Translations under genes and position numbers: made by a program
The notes under the pieces: model-generated
The model's database searches: none
The model's input: only the letters and a program-made list of their open reading frames with translations
Told to the model about the DNA's origin: nothing
NCBI GenBank assembly: GCA_963575745.1
Contig: CAUYUJ010015287.1
Location: forward strand, 60,001-122,000
Reading direction: 5' to 3'
Length of the DNA stretch: 62,000 nt
Origin: Prorocentrum cordatum
Lineage: Eukaryota; Sar; Dinophyceae; Prorocentrales; Prorocentraceae
In this document: in pieces, positions 30,490-42,729 of the stretch
Position numbering within the stretch: the stretch's first letter is position 1
How the letters are laid out: every line of letters starts with the position of its first letter

Positions 30490-31135
30490 TTTCTTGGGAC
30501 AGCCTGTGGCTCTCCTGAGGCCGTCTTGGGCCGTCCAGGGCTCCTCTTGCGCCGTCTCGAGGCACTCTTGGAGGCCTCCTGGGCAATTTGGGGCTCTCCT
30601 GGGCTGTCTTGGGGCAGTTTGGGGGCCCCTTGGGAGCCTCTTGGGGCCTCTTGGGGCTTCTTCGGGACCTCTTGGGAGCCTCTTGGGGCTGAGGGCTCGA
30701 AATGTCCGTTCGGGCCCCCCGTCTGGGCACACTCCTGGAGCCGTCTTGGAGGACCTCTTGGGCCGTCTTGGAGGCGTCTTGGGCCGTCTTGGGGCCCTCT
30801 TCGGCCGTTAGGGGACCCTCTTGGGGGCCTCTTGGGCCGTCTCGGGGCGATCTTGGGGGCCTCTTGGGCCGTCTTGGCGCGTCGGGAAGCGGAGGAGGCA
30901 AGAACGCCAAAATCTTTCAAAAACGTATGGGAAACTCCATGAATTGTGCCTCTTGGGGCTCTCGTGAGAAGCTCCAGGAGGCCTCTCGGGGGCGCTTTGC
31001 AGGCCTCTTGGGCCGTCTGGAGACCGTCAACGCGTCTTGGAGAGATCGTTCGGCGATTCGGGGTTCGCTTGGACTGTCTTCGGGGCCTCTTGGGGCACTC
31101 TTGGCCCGTGTTGGAGCTTTTTTGGGCTCCCAGAC
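30490..31135. repeat. CTTGGGG/GGCCGTCTTGG minisatellite
   Basis: About 640 bp of GGCCGTCTTGGAG/CCTCTTGGGG units, 10-12 bp. The block AAATGTCCGTTCGGG (about 30698) matches the array at 6955-7245. Minus-strand frames are Pro/Arg/Lys-rich and repeat-derived. Confidence 0.85.
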
Positions 31136-31139
31136 TCCC

Positions 31140-31664
31140 AGGGGGGGGCGTCGTATCTGACCTCCCCCCCCTCCCGGGGCGTCTGACCCCCCCCCCGGGA
31201 TCCCCTCCCCCCCCTCCCCGGCGGGGGAGGGATCGAAGGGAAGGGGCTTTCCTTCGACTCAATTACGACGTTGCTTATTTTCGCATCGTTTTGGCTGGCG
31301 CGCTGAGGAGGTCCCTGGGAAAGGGGGGAGCTTCGACGAGCCCAGGGAAAGGGGGGAGGCAGGGAAAGGGGACAACAGAGACGACGACCAGCGAATGACG
31401 GAGATGACGACTTGAACGGACAAGCCCCTCACACACGCCGACAGGGTCGGCGGATCTCGCCGAGGCCATCATTGACGCTCCAACGTCTGGTGACCCCCCC
31501 CTCCAAGCCCTGGGGGAGAGGTAGGGGGAGGGGTCAAGGCACACTCCCCGCCCGCAAGCTGTCTCGCTCACCCACACCCGCCCTCCCAACACACAAGTAG
31601 CACGTGGCCTCGCCCGGACCTCAGCATGTTCAGCGGGTTCTCTGGATGGACAGCTAATGGGAAT
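31140..31664. other. No gene recognised
   Basis: C-runs near 31155-31220 and a duplicated GGGAAAGGGGGGAG at 31316-31352. No gene was seen. Confidence 0.4.
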
Positions 31665-31905
31665 CATAACAGATCCCATGTGCGCAACGCTGGTGCCAGG
31701 TGCGCCTCGCGTGCCAGGCGCGCCACGCTCGTCAGTTGCGCCAGGCCCCTGTGGCCCAAGCGTGGCAGGCACGCCTGGTGCCCCAGATGCGCCACGTGAT
31801 CCACGTTCGCCATGTTTGCCGCATGCCCCAGCCACGCCAAGTGCGCCACGTTCGGGACACGCGCAGAGTGTGCCAGGTGCGCCTGCGCACGTGGCAGTAC
31901 ACATC
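31665..31905. repeat. GTGCGCCAGGC-type imperfect repeat, Gly-X-Y-like on minus strand
   Basis: Imperfect 9-15-bp units such as GTGCGCCTCGCGTGCCAGGC. In one minus-strand frame (within 31275-31997) they give runs of Gly-X-Y, e.g. GAPGVP, GERGSRGASGAP and GAPGTRGAPGT, broken by CACPER and ATL. It could be a relic of a collagen-like segment or an accident of the repeat. Confidence 0.45.
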
Positions 31906-32464
31906 GGGGAACGTGTCGGCCCCCACGTCGAAAACGAGTGCGCAATCGCGGCGGGGTGGCCATCATAGTGCCTGGTGGGCCTGCACACAACGGGCAATAC
32001 ACCAGCACCCCGCCGTCTCAGTCAAAAACCACTGCACAGTGATCGCGGGGTGCCCGCGCATGATCCAGATGTTGCCTCGAAATACGTGCTGAACTGCCTT
32101 GCGGCAGGGACGCTGGCCCTGCGCGCAGCAGGCAGTATGCGGGCACCGGCGCCGTGCCTGCCGACAAAAACGCTGCAAAGTGCTCGCGGCCCCCGCGCCC
32201 CCCCTGATCCTGCCCCAAAGTGGACGTCACTGTGTTTTTTAACTGGGATGGTGGGTATGAGCGTCCTCGTTGGTCTTGATTGGCTGCCGGCCGCCTGGGG
32301 GAGGGGGGGAGTCTCATCTGTTAGGGAACAGTGATCAACCCCTCCCCGAAGGGGTCAAAAGGGGATTGGAAGAAAAGTCTCCCTAAACCACTCACGCCCT
32401 GAAGGGCTGGAGGGATTTGTGGTTTTCTATGTTCTCGTGGGATGGCGGCCGCGTGATCCAGTGA
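31906..32464. other. No gene recognised
   Basis: No repeat family and no domain-like frame. Confidence 0.35.
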
Positions 32465-32762
32465 CTCTCTCTCTCTCTCTCTCTCTTCCTCTCCTCCTCC
32501 TCCTCCTCCTCCTCCTCCTCCTCCTCCTCCACCCCCTCCTCCTCCTCCTCCTCGTCCTCCTCCCTCCCTCCCTCCCTCCCTCCTTCCCTCCCTCCCTCCC
32601 TCCCTCCCTCCCTCCCTCCTCCCTCTCTCCCTCCTCCTCGCCTCACAGTTGGTCGTATCTGATCGAAGCTCCTCCTCCTCCCTCCTCCTCCGCCTCCTCC
32701 TCCCTCCTCCTCCCTCCTCCCTCCTCCTACCTCCCTCCCTCTCTCCCTCCCTCCCTCCCCTG
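32465..32762. repeat. CT, CTC and CCCT pyrimidine tracts
   Basis: (CT)n at 32465-32486, CTC to about 32563, CCCT units to about 32630, then CTC/CCT again to 32760. Confidence 0.95.
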
Positions 32763-32964
32763 GCCTACCCGCGTCGTAAGGATGGCTTGCGCTCCCCGCT
32801 GGGCTCGGGCGTCGCCGTCGCTCGGGCGCGGCCGCGGCCGCCAGGCGGCGTCACCTGCTTCCGGATCCCTGCCGTCGTGCGCGCGGCGAGCGGCACGCCC
32901 CGCCCCTGCAGCCGATCGGCCGCCCGCGGGTCGATCGGAGATTCGAGAGGCGAGGGTCGAAGCT

Positions 32965-33300
<336 letters not shown>

Positions 33301-33625
33301 TCATTCTAAGGTTGTTCGCTCTTACTTGCCCGTGTGTCATTGAAAACGAGTTCCCCACACCCTCGATACCCGCCCTTGTCTTCGATCACACCCCCTTTGG
33401 GGGGGGGGTATTTCTTTTTTGCGGGGGGCGGCGGGCTTAAACATGCGGGCAAACCTGAACGGGCGGACAATCCTTCGTGGGCGCACACGTGCCCGCCATT
33501 GGAATTGGTGTGGGCCCTGCAAAAAGAGGGGGATAACGAGGGATAGTGGGAGGAAGGGAGGGGGAACGACGAAGGAATATGGAAAACGCCAGGAGAGAAG
33601 GAGCGAAGAGCGGGGCGGTTGATTA

Positions 33626-33685
33626 GAGGCAGAGAGAGAGAGAGAGAGAGAGAACGAGAGAGAGAGAGAAATACATATAAGATGG

Positions 33686-33725
<40 letters not shown>

Positions 33726-33925
33726 GGGAGAGAGATAAAAAGAGAGAGAGAGAGAGAGAAAGAAATAAAGAAAGGGAGGGAGGAGGCAGGAGGGGGGAGG
33801 GAGAAGGGAGGAGGGAGAGGAGGGAGAGGGGATAGGGCAGAGAGGCATAGGATGAGGGAAGAGAGGAGGGAGAGAAAAGGGAGGAGAGGAGGGAGGAGGG
33901 AGGAGGGAGAGGGAGGAGGAGCAGG
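33626..33925. repeat. GA dinucleotide and GGGAGA purine tract
   Basis: (GA)n runs broken by AAATACATATAAG and by GAAATAAAG, then GGAGGGAGA-type units. Confidence 0.9.
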
Positions 33926-33929
33926 AAGG

Positions 33930-34450
33930 TAAGAGCGCGAACGTTCGAGGAAGTCCTGGGCGAAAGCGCCGTTCCTGAAGAAAGTCTCGGGCGTGAGCCC
34001 ACGACTTGCGAGCGATCCCCTGACGGGCGGGTTGGGCGGGTGGGACATTCAAGCGGGATGCCTGAGTATGGCGACGGCGCGATTCCTGAGTAAATCGTAA
34101 CAGCGTCCTTGGCGCAGCGTGTTTCCCGAGCGTCTAAAGCGCGATGTCTGAATAAGTTGCGTGGGAGTCTCAGGCGAGAGCGCAATTCCTGAATAACATG
34201 TGAGGGGTTCTCTGGCGGGAGCGAGGGTCTTGATCACATTGCGAGGAAGTCTTGACTCAATTGCGAAGAAGCCTCAAGCGGGAGCGCCGTTCTTGAGTAA
34301 ATTGTGAGGAAGTCTCAGATGGGAGCGGGGGTCCTGAATACATTGCGAGGAAGTCGCAGGTTGGAGCACCGATCCTGAGTAAATTGTAAGGAACTCTCCG
34401 GCGGGAGCGGATGTCCTGAGCAAATTTGGAGGCAGTCTCAGGCGGGAGCT
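33930..34450. repeat. 40-58-bp degenerate tandem repeat (GAGGAAGTCTCAGGCGGGAGCG)
   Basis: Ten or so units with cores GAGGAAGTCTC, GGCGGGAGCG and TCCTGAGTAAATTG, spaced roughly 40-58 bp. Confidence 0.8.
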
Positions 34451-34614
34451 GTTGTTGCTGTAATCCGGGGGGCCAGGGGCACAGTTTGAGCACCAAGACT
34501 TCCCCTGTCGAAAACTGGGTGCGAGCGTCGAGGGGCACATTTTGATTGAGAAAAAGAAGTATGCACCGGTGAGGGGGGATCAACAATAATTTGTCTTCAG
34601 AAGTGGGCGTTCCA

Positions 34615-34735
34615 CAACAACAACAATAACAAAATCAATACCAATATCAACATCAACAATAACAATAACAATAACACGAACCATACCAAAAACAACAACC
34701 GCAACAACAACGCAATAAGCATAATGCCCACCACG
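34615..34735. repeat. AAC/AAT-rich cryptic repeat
   Basis: AACAACAACAATAACAAAATC and similar. A short ATATATAC run is at about 34838-34860 and (GA)n at 34960-34995. Confidence 0.8.
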
Positions 34736-34995
34736 GATCGACAATTCAGCCACGCACCCAGCGACAATGAATGACCGTTCGGCCTCCTCATTCTGACTTA
34801 CATACTGGCAGACAGACTCATACCTACCACCTACATGTATATATACATATATATATACACGCATACATATTTATGTGTTCGTAAAACAACAGGGGGAACG
34901 AGAGTGCGACAAATAGAGAGCGAGAGACCAAATATATAATCAACGGGAGAGCGAGAGAGAGACAGGGGGAAGAGAGAGAGAGAGAGAGAGAGAGA

Positions 34996-35610
34996 AAAAG
35001 AAAGCGTTCTTCCTCCCATCTTCAATCGGTCATCCCTCATGTTGGCAGGGGGACATGGAGGATGGGTTGTCCGAGGATGCGGAGGATGTCGCCTGTCGAA
35101 GGAGAATAATCTAGATACTGGAAGGATGACGGGAGAGAGACGGAACGGACGGCAATAGAAAGGAGCGGAAGGAGGAGGGGAAGCAGGGAAGGAGGAGTGG
35201 TTCTTTTTTCGTCCCCTCCTCCTCCCCATCCTCTCCTCTCCCTCATCTGCTCCTTATCCCTCTGCGGGCCCCCCCCCTTCTTCCTCTCTCCCCCGCAGGC
35301 AGCAGCAGGGTGCCCGCCCGAGGAGGCAGAGGAGGTGGCGGAGAACGACGAGGAGGAGGTGGGGGAGAAGGGGAGGAGAGAGCGGGGAAGGAACCAGGGA
35401 ACGGAGGACCAGAGTCGGCCCAAGATGCATCATCGGTGCTGCAGCACGCCCTCCCGCCCCAGGCCCCACCATCGCACGTCACTGCAGGCCTCCGTTCCTG
35501 CTACACGGGGCGCCCCCTCGAAGGGCCCGCACCACACGGGCTTCCCATTGTCCGTCGGGAGAAGGAGCCGCAGTGCGTCCTTCTGGCACATGATCGGGAC
35601 TCCAGCAAGC
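34996..35610. other. No gene recognised
   Basis: No repeat family. Open frames here run into the GGA tract at 35617 and were not accepted. Confidence 0.35.
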
Positions 35611-35616
35611 TACATA

Positions 35617-35740
35617 GGAGGAGGAGGAGGAGGAGGAGGAGGAGGAGGAGGAGGAGGAGGAGGAGGAGGGGGGAGGAGGGGGAGGAGGAGGGAGGAGGAG
35701 GAGGAGGAGGAGGGGAGGAGGGAGGAGGAGGAGGAGACTG
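35617..35740. repeat. GGA microsatellite
   Basis: GGA tract with GGG interruptions. Confidence 0.95.
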
Positions 35741-36514
35741 GGGCGGCAGATGGTGCTTTCTTTGGGGTCAAGAAGGGCCGCTACGGGCCTGCCTCGGGCC
35801 CATTGATGCGGGGGGGGGTGCTTCACGAAGTGCCGGGCACGAGGAGGCGGGGATCAGAACCACGGCGTCGGATCGAATGGGTACAGTGGAGGCCCATGCC
35901 AAGACACACCGACACACCCTGCTTGCCTCCAGGGTGCCCTGGGTTTCTTGGGTTTCGATGGGCTTTCTGCCGTGGCAAGCGCGACGCCCCCACGGCAAAT
36001 GTCGATGGAGGGCCTGGGGTCTCGGGGCTGGGTTTCCTGTGGGAAGTTCTCTCGTGGAGTGGCCTCCACTGTACGGTCATGCCGTTCAAGAAGGCGTTCG
36101 GCGACGTCCCCTGTCGAAGAATGGGGAACCGAACTCTATACACCAACGCTTCTTTTGGCCCTGCACTGAAACTCTCACAAGAATGCGGATCCTGGTGTAT
36201 ACGGGGTCCTGGTGTATGCATTTTCCTGCTTCCCTGGGGGAAACGGGGAAGAAGTACACACCACACCTCCCCGACGTCGTCCCCGACCCTCAAAAAGTCC
36301 TGGGATTGAAAGAGAGCCCGCTACTCGTGATGTATGCGTTCCAGCTTCCGACAGAAGGCCGCCGCTCCGGCCGTGTGGCCGCTGCACGGCGTCACGCCCG
36401 TGGGCACGACGCTCTCGGGGAAGGCCTCGGCGCGGGCGCCGCTCCGAACGTGGAGTCGCCACTCGGCCCGTGCAGTGCTGCGGGGCTTGCAGCTGCGGGC
36501 CCGCAGCGGTAAGG

Positions 36515-36679
36515 TCAGGTCGGGCCTGCCTGTCCCTCTACCGGAGGAGGTCTCAAACGCAGTAAAAAATAGTCGGGGGACGATTTTTGTTCTACAGTTG
36601 TTTGCCATGGGGGGGCATCTTGTGACCATGTCTAACCTTTCGTCGAGAATCCCCCTGCAGGAGGACAGGCCCGACTTGA
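36515..36679. mobile_element. Short inverted-repeat element with 14-bp flanking direct repeat
   Basis: The ends TCAGGTCGGGCCTGCCTGTCC and GGACAGGCCCGACTTGA are inverted repeats (about 17 bp, with a 4-base insertion in the left one). The 165-bp segment is bracketed by an exact 14-bp direct repeat CCGCAGCGGTAAGG (36501-36514 and 36680-36693). This is the only copy in the window. It has no coding capacity. Removing it joins a continuous GC-rich sequence. Confidence 0.75.
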
Positions 36680-36693
36680 CCGCAGCGGTAAGG

Positions 36694-37029
36694 AGGCCGC
36701 AAGCCAGAACCCGATGTTTGTATAGGGGAAAGCGCCCCCCCATCCTCCCCCGTTTGTGGCAAGCCTGTGTGGCGAATGCGCGCAGCGCTCATGCTCTTCT
36801 CCGCTGCGTATACCGCCGACTCCCGGTCGATGTGCTTCGCCCTGAGCTGGTCTCCTCCTATCGTTGCACCGCAATCCCGCGCTCCAGTGTCGCCCTCCTC
36901 CGTGTCCGGCCGCCCTGCCTCCCACGCGCGGCGCGCGCTCGCGGAGGCGTGCTGCTGGCCTTTGCGGAGGCGCCCGCGCTCCCCGATTCGGAGAGGCGGG
37001 AAGGGGCGGTGGGGAGGGGGAGGCCTTTC
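36694..37029. other. No gene recognised
   Basis: GC-rich, no domain-like frame. Confidence 0.35.
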
Positions 37030-37210
37030 TCCTGCTGTTCCTCCTCATTCTCGTCCTCCTCCTCCTCGTCCTCCTCCCCCGCCTCATCCTCCTCCTCCTC
37101 CTCCTCTTCCTCCTCCTCCTCTTCCTCCGCCCCTTCCTCCTCCCCTTCTCATCTCCCCTTCCTCATCTCCCAGAATATCCTCTTCCTTTTCCTCCTCCTT
37201 CCCCTCATCA
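37030..37210. repeat. CTC/CTT polypyrimidine tract
   Basis: CTC with CTT, CAT and CGC interruptions. Confidence 0.9.
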
Positions 37211-37329
37211 TCCTCACCAGCATCATCACGGTCATACGCCAGGTCGGTCATGACCCGATTCGCGTTGACGATGTGCACGGCCTGGGCCACTCTGCTCCAG
37301 CAGACCCGTGCTGTAATCGAGGACGTCTT

Positions 37330-37362
37330 GAGTTTTTATGCTTATGTCACTTTTCGTTCCCC
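37330..37362. mobile_element. CL element fragment (right end only)
   Basis: GAGTTTTTATGCTTATGTCAC and CGTTCCCC match the right terminus of CL copies B and D. The inner part is missing. Confidence 0.7.
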
Positions 37363-37429
37363 TATTGACGTTATGAACCATGTTGCTGGAACTGGGCCGC
37401 TAAGTAAAGTCTATTAAACCTTCCTGGCA

Positions 37430-40320
37430 AGTGATTTTAACTTTCTCAAATCAGGAGAGACCCGCATCAGGACAGACGGGGGATCTCAACGGCCAGAGTG
37501 CCCATCTCTACGTCGCAAATTCCGAGAACACTTTCCATCGGCGCCTAAGCTCGCTCAGGATGAGCCCACCCATCGGTCGGGAGATCTGGGGGAAAGAGCT
37601 CGCTCCCTCGGCGGAGCAGACCGGATCTGCACTTGTGCACCCGCCGCGGCCACGTTGGCAGCCGAGCATGTAGCAGGGATTGTTTGGCACGCCCCGAGAG
37701 CAGCCGAGCCCAGTGACCACGCGCCAGTCTGTGTCAGGTTCTGCCCAGGATTTCGCACTCAGGTTTCCATGCCAGGCTGGATTGCCCTACGTCCTGGACA
37801 AGTCGATGTAATTGGCGAAGCGCAAGACCAGATCCACATGCCCAGTGATTATTTTCCTCGCCTTCGCAGAAATCAACGAGCGCATGCTCGTCGCCAGCTT
37901 GTAGATCAAGTCGCGCGCGCGCGCTAGCGCGGGGTGCAGACGCGCGCGCGCCGCCCCGCGGGATGTCTCAAATGTGTGCGCGCTAGCATTCGGTCATCCT
38001 CGAGCGCGCGCGATCGCGCGACGCACGGGCGCAGTTCACGGACGACCAGCACGACTGCACCATGCACCATGATAATTGTCTTTCGCATCTTCGCATGATC
38101 TAAAGGCGCGCACTGGCGTTATAGTTACGCGAACGAGCGCCGTTCCCCCGGTATCTGTTCGATGGCGAGCGCACTGTCAGACAGGTGCATCTCACGCGCG
38201 GGAATCTTGGAAGTCGACAGGCACGAGCGTTCGTCTTGCAGTATATGGGGTCCAGGTACGCTCCGCAGCTGATGCGCCGCATGTGCCACGACCGGTCTCC
38301 GACCTGCTGCTTGCGCGCTGTCGAGGAGTTCTGCCTGGCATCGAGTGTGCCGCCCCCTTCTCCGACATGCCAGGCTTTGCATCGCATGCGAGACTCTGTG
38401 GTGGGGCCATGCGGAAGTCCATATCCGGGGTGGAACGAAAGTAATATGAGGCGCAAGGAGGTGTTCGCACACTTCAGGCTGTTGCCGTGTCATGCTGGGT
38501 TCGACCATGGGGCCACTGTTTCATTGCGAAAATCCTTGGTACTCCCCAGCCCACGGCGCAGGTGAAAGTCACGGAGACTCGCCCACAGTTCTCAGGAAGC
38601 ATTGACCATGAGATTTGCTCCTCGCTTTCATGCACCCCCATCGGCCAACACGCTCAATATGGTATACACACCAATCAAACAGGCTTCAACAAAGGTCGCA
38701 ACATGCCCGGTAATCTCATGCTGACCGAGGCCGATTCACTTGAGCATGCCGTTTTTCCAGGGGCTGCCCGAGCGTGGCTGTTCATGCTCGGCTTTGCTGC
38801 CGCGTTTCCCAGTATCAGCACGTGGTTGGCTCATCCAAGTGCCGATGCACATGGTGACCCCGCATCGTGTTATTCACGCCGTTCAACCATAGTACCATGT
38901 CACATATGTATAGATGTATACATATATATATATATACACACGTGAATGTATACACGTTTTCCAGCGTACGGTTTGAGGGCGGTTTCATTAGAGGTCACTG
39001 CATTACTAGGAGCATCAAGCAAGGCTGTCCGCTGTCAGGTGCGCTACGCGCGATTGCCGTTAAACCCGGTTTCAGATGTCTATGTTGCCGCCGATTCGCA
39101 TATGCCGGCGACGTCGGCATCTTCTCGCCGGATTTAGTTCGCGCGCTGCCAGTGGTGCTCAGGTTTCTGTTTGGGTCCACTGCTGACAGGCCGGGTCTTG
39201 AATGCGAGCACGTCTTCCCTTCGTCCATGCTGCGCCATGCTCGACGCGCGACGCGTGGAAGATGTTCCGTGGATCAGTAATTTGGGCTCGATATTTCCGA
39301 GCGAGCACCTGTTGAAGATACCTTGGCGCGTGCGTCGGCCCGCTGGGGTCTGCGAGATCTTGGGGGCTCGTGGAGTGAAATTCCTCAAGCGGGTCCGGCA
39401 CATTACAGGACTGTTCATCGGGCTCGGTCAGAACGCCAGCGCCTACAATTCGCTCGCCTTCTCTGTCTTCTGTTTTGTCGGCCAAGTGTTCAAGGCGCCC
39501 GCTGCTACGTTGGAAAAACAGCGCGAGGCGCGCTAACTCCTGGCATATGCTCCCAGGCACTCTATTTTTGCTGATGTCTTGAGGCAGCCCACTTCTGTTG
39601 GAACCGGTCCGAGAGACCTCCAGAGGGAAACACAGGCCAGCATGGTTAGAGTTGCCTCAAGATCCGATATGTTTCCGGAGGTCCGAGAAAGGTGTGAGTG
39701 GCTGGCGGATGAGGAGGTGGACCGTGTTGTCGTTCTCCGACATCGCGAGTGGTATGAATCGAGGTGTTGCTGTTCTCTGCTATACAATCGCGACAAACTG
39801 AGTGCTAGCCCGTTTCGCGATCACGGATCCCGACACCGTGATGCTCTAGAAAAAATGGATTTGCTCATGAGAGCTCATGAGAGCCCGTGAGGCCCGAGTG
39901 AGTGCCACGGGTGTTTGCCTTCCTCGTGTAAGTCATTTCTGCCCCACTGCTCTGCTTCCCAACCAAGTTCGCTGTCATGGGGTTAAGGCTTGCTGTCAAC
40001 AAAGTTACTCCTTTCATAGGAGCGGCGTTTCTGAAAGGAGTGTGCAATTCGTGGTCCGCTAGCTTCCGCTTTCGCCAGAGGAGGCCCACCAGTCTTTTCC
40101 GGTGCCAGGCCTGCGGGGGAGACCATATCGCACACGAATTCGAGTGCCTGCGCGCCACAGAGCCCCTAATCCAAATGCTTCGGACGGCCCAGGATCGCCT
40201 GCTGCTCGCTCACAGTCACGCCACGTCCTCCAGAACCATGTATTTCTACGATGCTGGTTCACGAATCAATGCTTACCACGTCCAACTCCAACAGGACACT
40301 GGAACGGTTTGGCCCTGAGT
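37430..40320 (+). pseudogene. Decayed LINE (endonuclease - RT - zinc knuckle)
   Basis: Fragments of one LINE-type polyprotein appear in order in different frames. At 37431-37927 is an exonuclease-endonuclease-phosphatase remnant with GDLN and SDHAPV, the metal/catalytic motif of LINE nucleases. At 38350-39540 is a reverse transcriptase remnant: QTGFNKGRN, FAAAFPS (38790-38810), KQGCPLSG (39017-39040) and, where the catalytic FADD/YADD box should be, AYAGD (about 39095-39110), so a catalytic Asp is lost. From 39300 to 39890 is the region after RT, with SLAFSVFCFVGQ. At 40104-40148 is a C-x2-C-x3-H-x2-H-x3-C knuckle (CQACGGDHIAHEFEC). Many frameshifts and stops make it inactive. In life such an element would make an ORF2-like protein for target-primed reverse transcription. 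Confidence 0.8.
38903..38955. repeat. TA/CATA-rich microsatellite inside the LINE RT
   Basis: ATACATATATATATATACACAC lies between the FAAAFPS and QGCPLSG blocks, where related RTs have coding sequence, so it expanded or inserted after the element died. Confidence 0.7.
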
Positions 40321-40443
40321 GTGTTCTCGCATGCTATAAAGCTCGAGTTCGGGCGATCTCGAAGATAATGCCACACCTTCGAGCGTCGCTCATTGCCTGA
40401 GCATAGACCCTCGAGGAATTCGGCGCGTGAAAGGGGTTGCGCG

Positions 40444-40444
<1 letters not shown>

Positions 40445-40495
<51 letters not shown>

Positions 40496-40660
40496 GCATC
40501 AGCATCAGCATCAGCATCAGCATCAGCATCATCATCATCATCATCATCACTATCACTATCACCATCACCATCACCATCACCATCACCATCACCATCACCA
40601 TCACCATCATCAGCAGCATCAGCAGCATCAGCAGCATCAGCAGCATCATCAGCATCAGCA
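40445..40660. repeat. ATC / ATCACC / CAGCAT array
   Basis: ATC triplets, then CATCACCATCAC, then CAGCAGCAT units. Confidence 0.95.
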
Positions 40661-40829
40661 TCCCCTTCCTCCCCCACCTGCTCCCCCCCCCCCCACCTCC
40701 TCCCCTTTCCCCACTCTTTCCCCTCTCCTGCTAATCCTGCTCCCCCCATCGCCCCGAACCCTTCCTGCCATGGGCCTTCCCCCCGTTTGCCCTTGAACTC
40801 TGAAAAAAAGTAGTCCCCGAGGGTCTTCG

Positions 40830-40915
40830 GACGTTTTCGTCGGTTCCAGAATGTTTCCCAGCCTGGGGGTGTTCTCCTGCAGCTTCGCCTCGCCGAGCGG
40901 TCGCCGGAGACCCGA
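40830..40915 (+). repeat. F-family dispersed repeat, copy 3
   Basis: GGACGTTTTCGTCGGTTCC, CCCAGCCTGGGGGTG, CTGCAGCTTCGCCTCGCCGA and GCGGTCGCCGGAGAC in the family order. A P180-like fragment follows (about 40935-40990). Confidence 0.6.
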
Positions 40916-40989
40916 CTGTGATCAGAAGGCCGGATCTCTTCGTGTCGTGGAAGATTCACGGTGGGCGGCTCTTGGTCATGTTCGGCTCT

Positions 40990-42450
40990 CTGGGGCCGTC
41001 GACAGACATAGACGCGGGATGAAGTGGCGGCCCTTGGGAAGGGGCACAGACATCCGGGAAGCCAGGCTGCCGAACAGACACGGTGTTGGAGGTCTTGGGA
41101 GGCAAGGCGCGCCCCATGTCGGCGGACTTCGCTGTGGGTGCAGGGTCGAGGTCGATGTAGCTGTAGTGGCCTGTTTGTCTCTCGTTGGCGTCGTGGCCTG
41201 CCCCCCCCTCGGGTCCCGTTGCGCGTTCGGGGGTCGGCAGTCACCCTCGATCGTTCTGCGGCGAAGTCTGAACCTTATAGCCTCACCGATCCACGATGCA
41301 GGCAACTCAACAGGCGGCGGGGGTAGGGTTCAGACATCGCCGAACAAGTGCCTCAAGCCGAACCCTGCCCCCGCCTTCGATCCAGGAGAATCAGTGGTTG
41401 GTGGGGGTAGGGTTCGGCTGTCGCCGCTGAATCATGCGGCGAACTCCCAACCGCGTCCTCCTCTCCTCCGCCCCCCTCCACCTCCTTCGTAGTCTTGACG
41501 CTTCGCGCCATTATCTCCGCGTGCTGTCAGAGGGGCAGTGGAGGAGCACCAGTGAAGCAATGAGGGGGGACAACACGTCGCACCGAACACGGGATCAGCC
41601 CCAGCAGCCACCACTGGTGAGCAAGTTGGGGTTGTCCGTCAGTTCCGCGGGCGCCTCCTGGAGCCCCCTCGGATGAGTACGCCCGAGACGCTGAAGTACG
41701 GATCAGCTCGGACTCGAACGGGGCTCGCTGCTCCTCGAGGGTGTGCACCCCTGTGACGCCCAGCTCGGATATAGCCACGACCCCGGGTAAGGGGAGCTGC
41801 TCACGGATCCGGCCCCGAAGACCCCAAAGATCGACCAGATTCACGAAGCCAGGTCTGCCGTAGCTGGCGTGTCCTTCTGCGTGGCGGGGGGGCCGAGCAG
41901 TGGAGTGGGGCGGGGCGGCGCCCCCCTGGCACACACCACTCCACCAAGCCACTCAGAGGCGACGATAGGGGCGAGTAGCCCAGGGGAGAGCAATACACGA
42001 ATCCAGGGGCGCCGACGATCTATGTCTTCGACGAGGCTCCCGGGCGAATACGTGTAATGCTCGCCCCTGGGTTGTTCGCCCCTACAGTCAACCCGCATAG
42101 TAAGGATTGGCAACCTTCCCAAGGGTACCCTTGCATCCTTGCCTCCTCGGCCCATCCTTGGCCGCTTTCGTTGGCCGCGGCCCGCTCGAAAAGCTTCGCA
42201 GTGGGCGTCCAAGGCCCTTGCATCCTTATCGCGGATCCTTACTCTGCGGGTTGTCTGTATCGTCGCCGCCGATACACGGTCCGGACTCTGCCCAGCACCG
42301 CCACCGTCCGGCCAGTCGGCGGTCGCCACGCGTGCCGCTGCCGCGGGTTCCGCGCCGAAGGGCAGGCGCGAGGCAGACGCGGGGGCGTGCCGATATGGGG
42401 CCCCGAGGCAGGCAGACGCAGGGGCTCCTCGCGCCGAGAGGGGGCTTCTC
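40990..42450. other. No gene recognised; GGGGGTAGGGTTC-family repeat at 41255-41450
   Basis: 41255-41450 holds tandem or inverted copies of GGCGGGGGTAGGGTTCAGAC / CCGAACCCTGCCCCCGCC, related to about 17210 and 18955. 41800-41870 shares an ACCAGGTCTGCCGTAGCTG block with 17360. An S-family-like stretch lies at about 42085-42235. Confidence 0.5.
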
Positions 42451-42454
42451 CCCC

Positions 42455-42640
42455 TCCTTCTTCCTCCTCCCCCTCCTCCTCCTCCCCCTCGTCCTCCCCC
42501 TCCTCCTCCTTCTCCTCCTCTTCCTATTCCTTCTCCTCCTCCTCCTCCTCCTCCTCCTCCTCCTCCTCCTCCTCCTCCTCCTCATCCGTCCTCCTCCCCC
42601 TCCTCCTGCTCCTTCTATTCTTTTTCCTCCTCCTCCTCGG
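42455..42640. repeat. CTC polypyrimidine tract
   Basis: CTC with CTT/CAT/CTG interruptions. It is the last long CTC tract before the copia region. Confidence 0.95.
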
Positions 42641-42729
42641 GGGCAGAGCAGCGGCCGCGTGCTCTCCCACCCAGCGGAGGCCGATGCCGATCACGCCCGC
42701 CAGCTCGTGTCTTGGGCGGGGACGTACCT

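Noticed and set aside
35310-36512. 400-aa plus-strand frame with some protein-like patches (e.g. PLEGPAPHGLPIVRREKE)
   Set aside because: It reads straight through a GGA array, codon bias is not consistent and no domain is recognisable; chance openness in GC-rich DNA is more likely.
36334-37368. 344-aa plus-strand frame
   Set aside because: It spans the 165-bp insertion with its target duplication and then a CTC tract; no family similarity.
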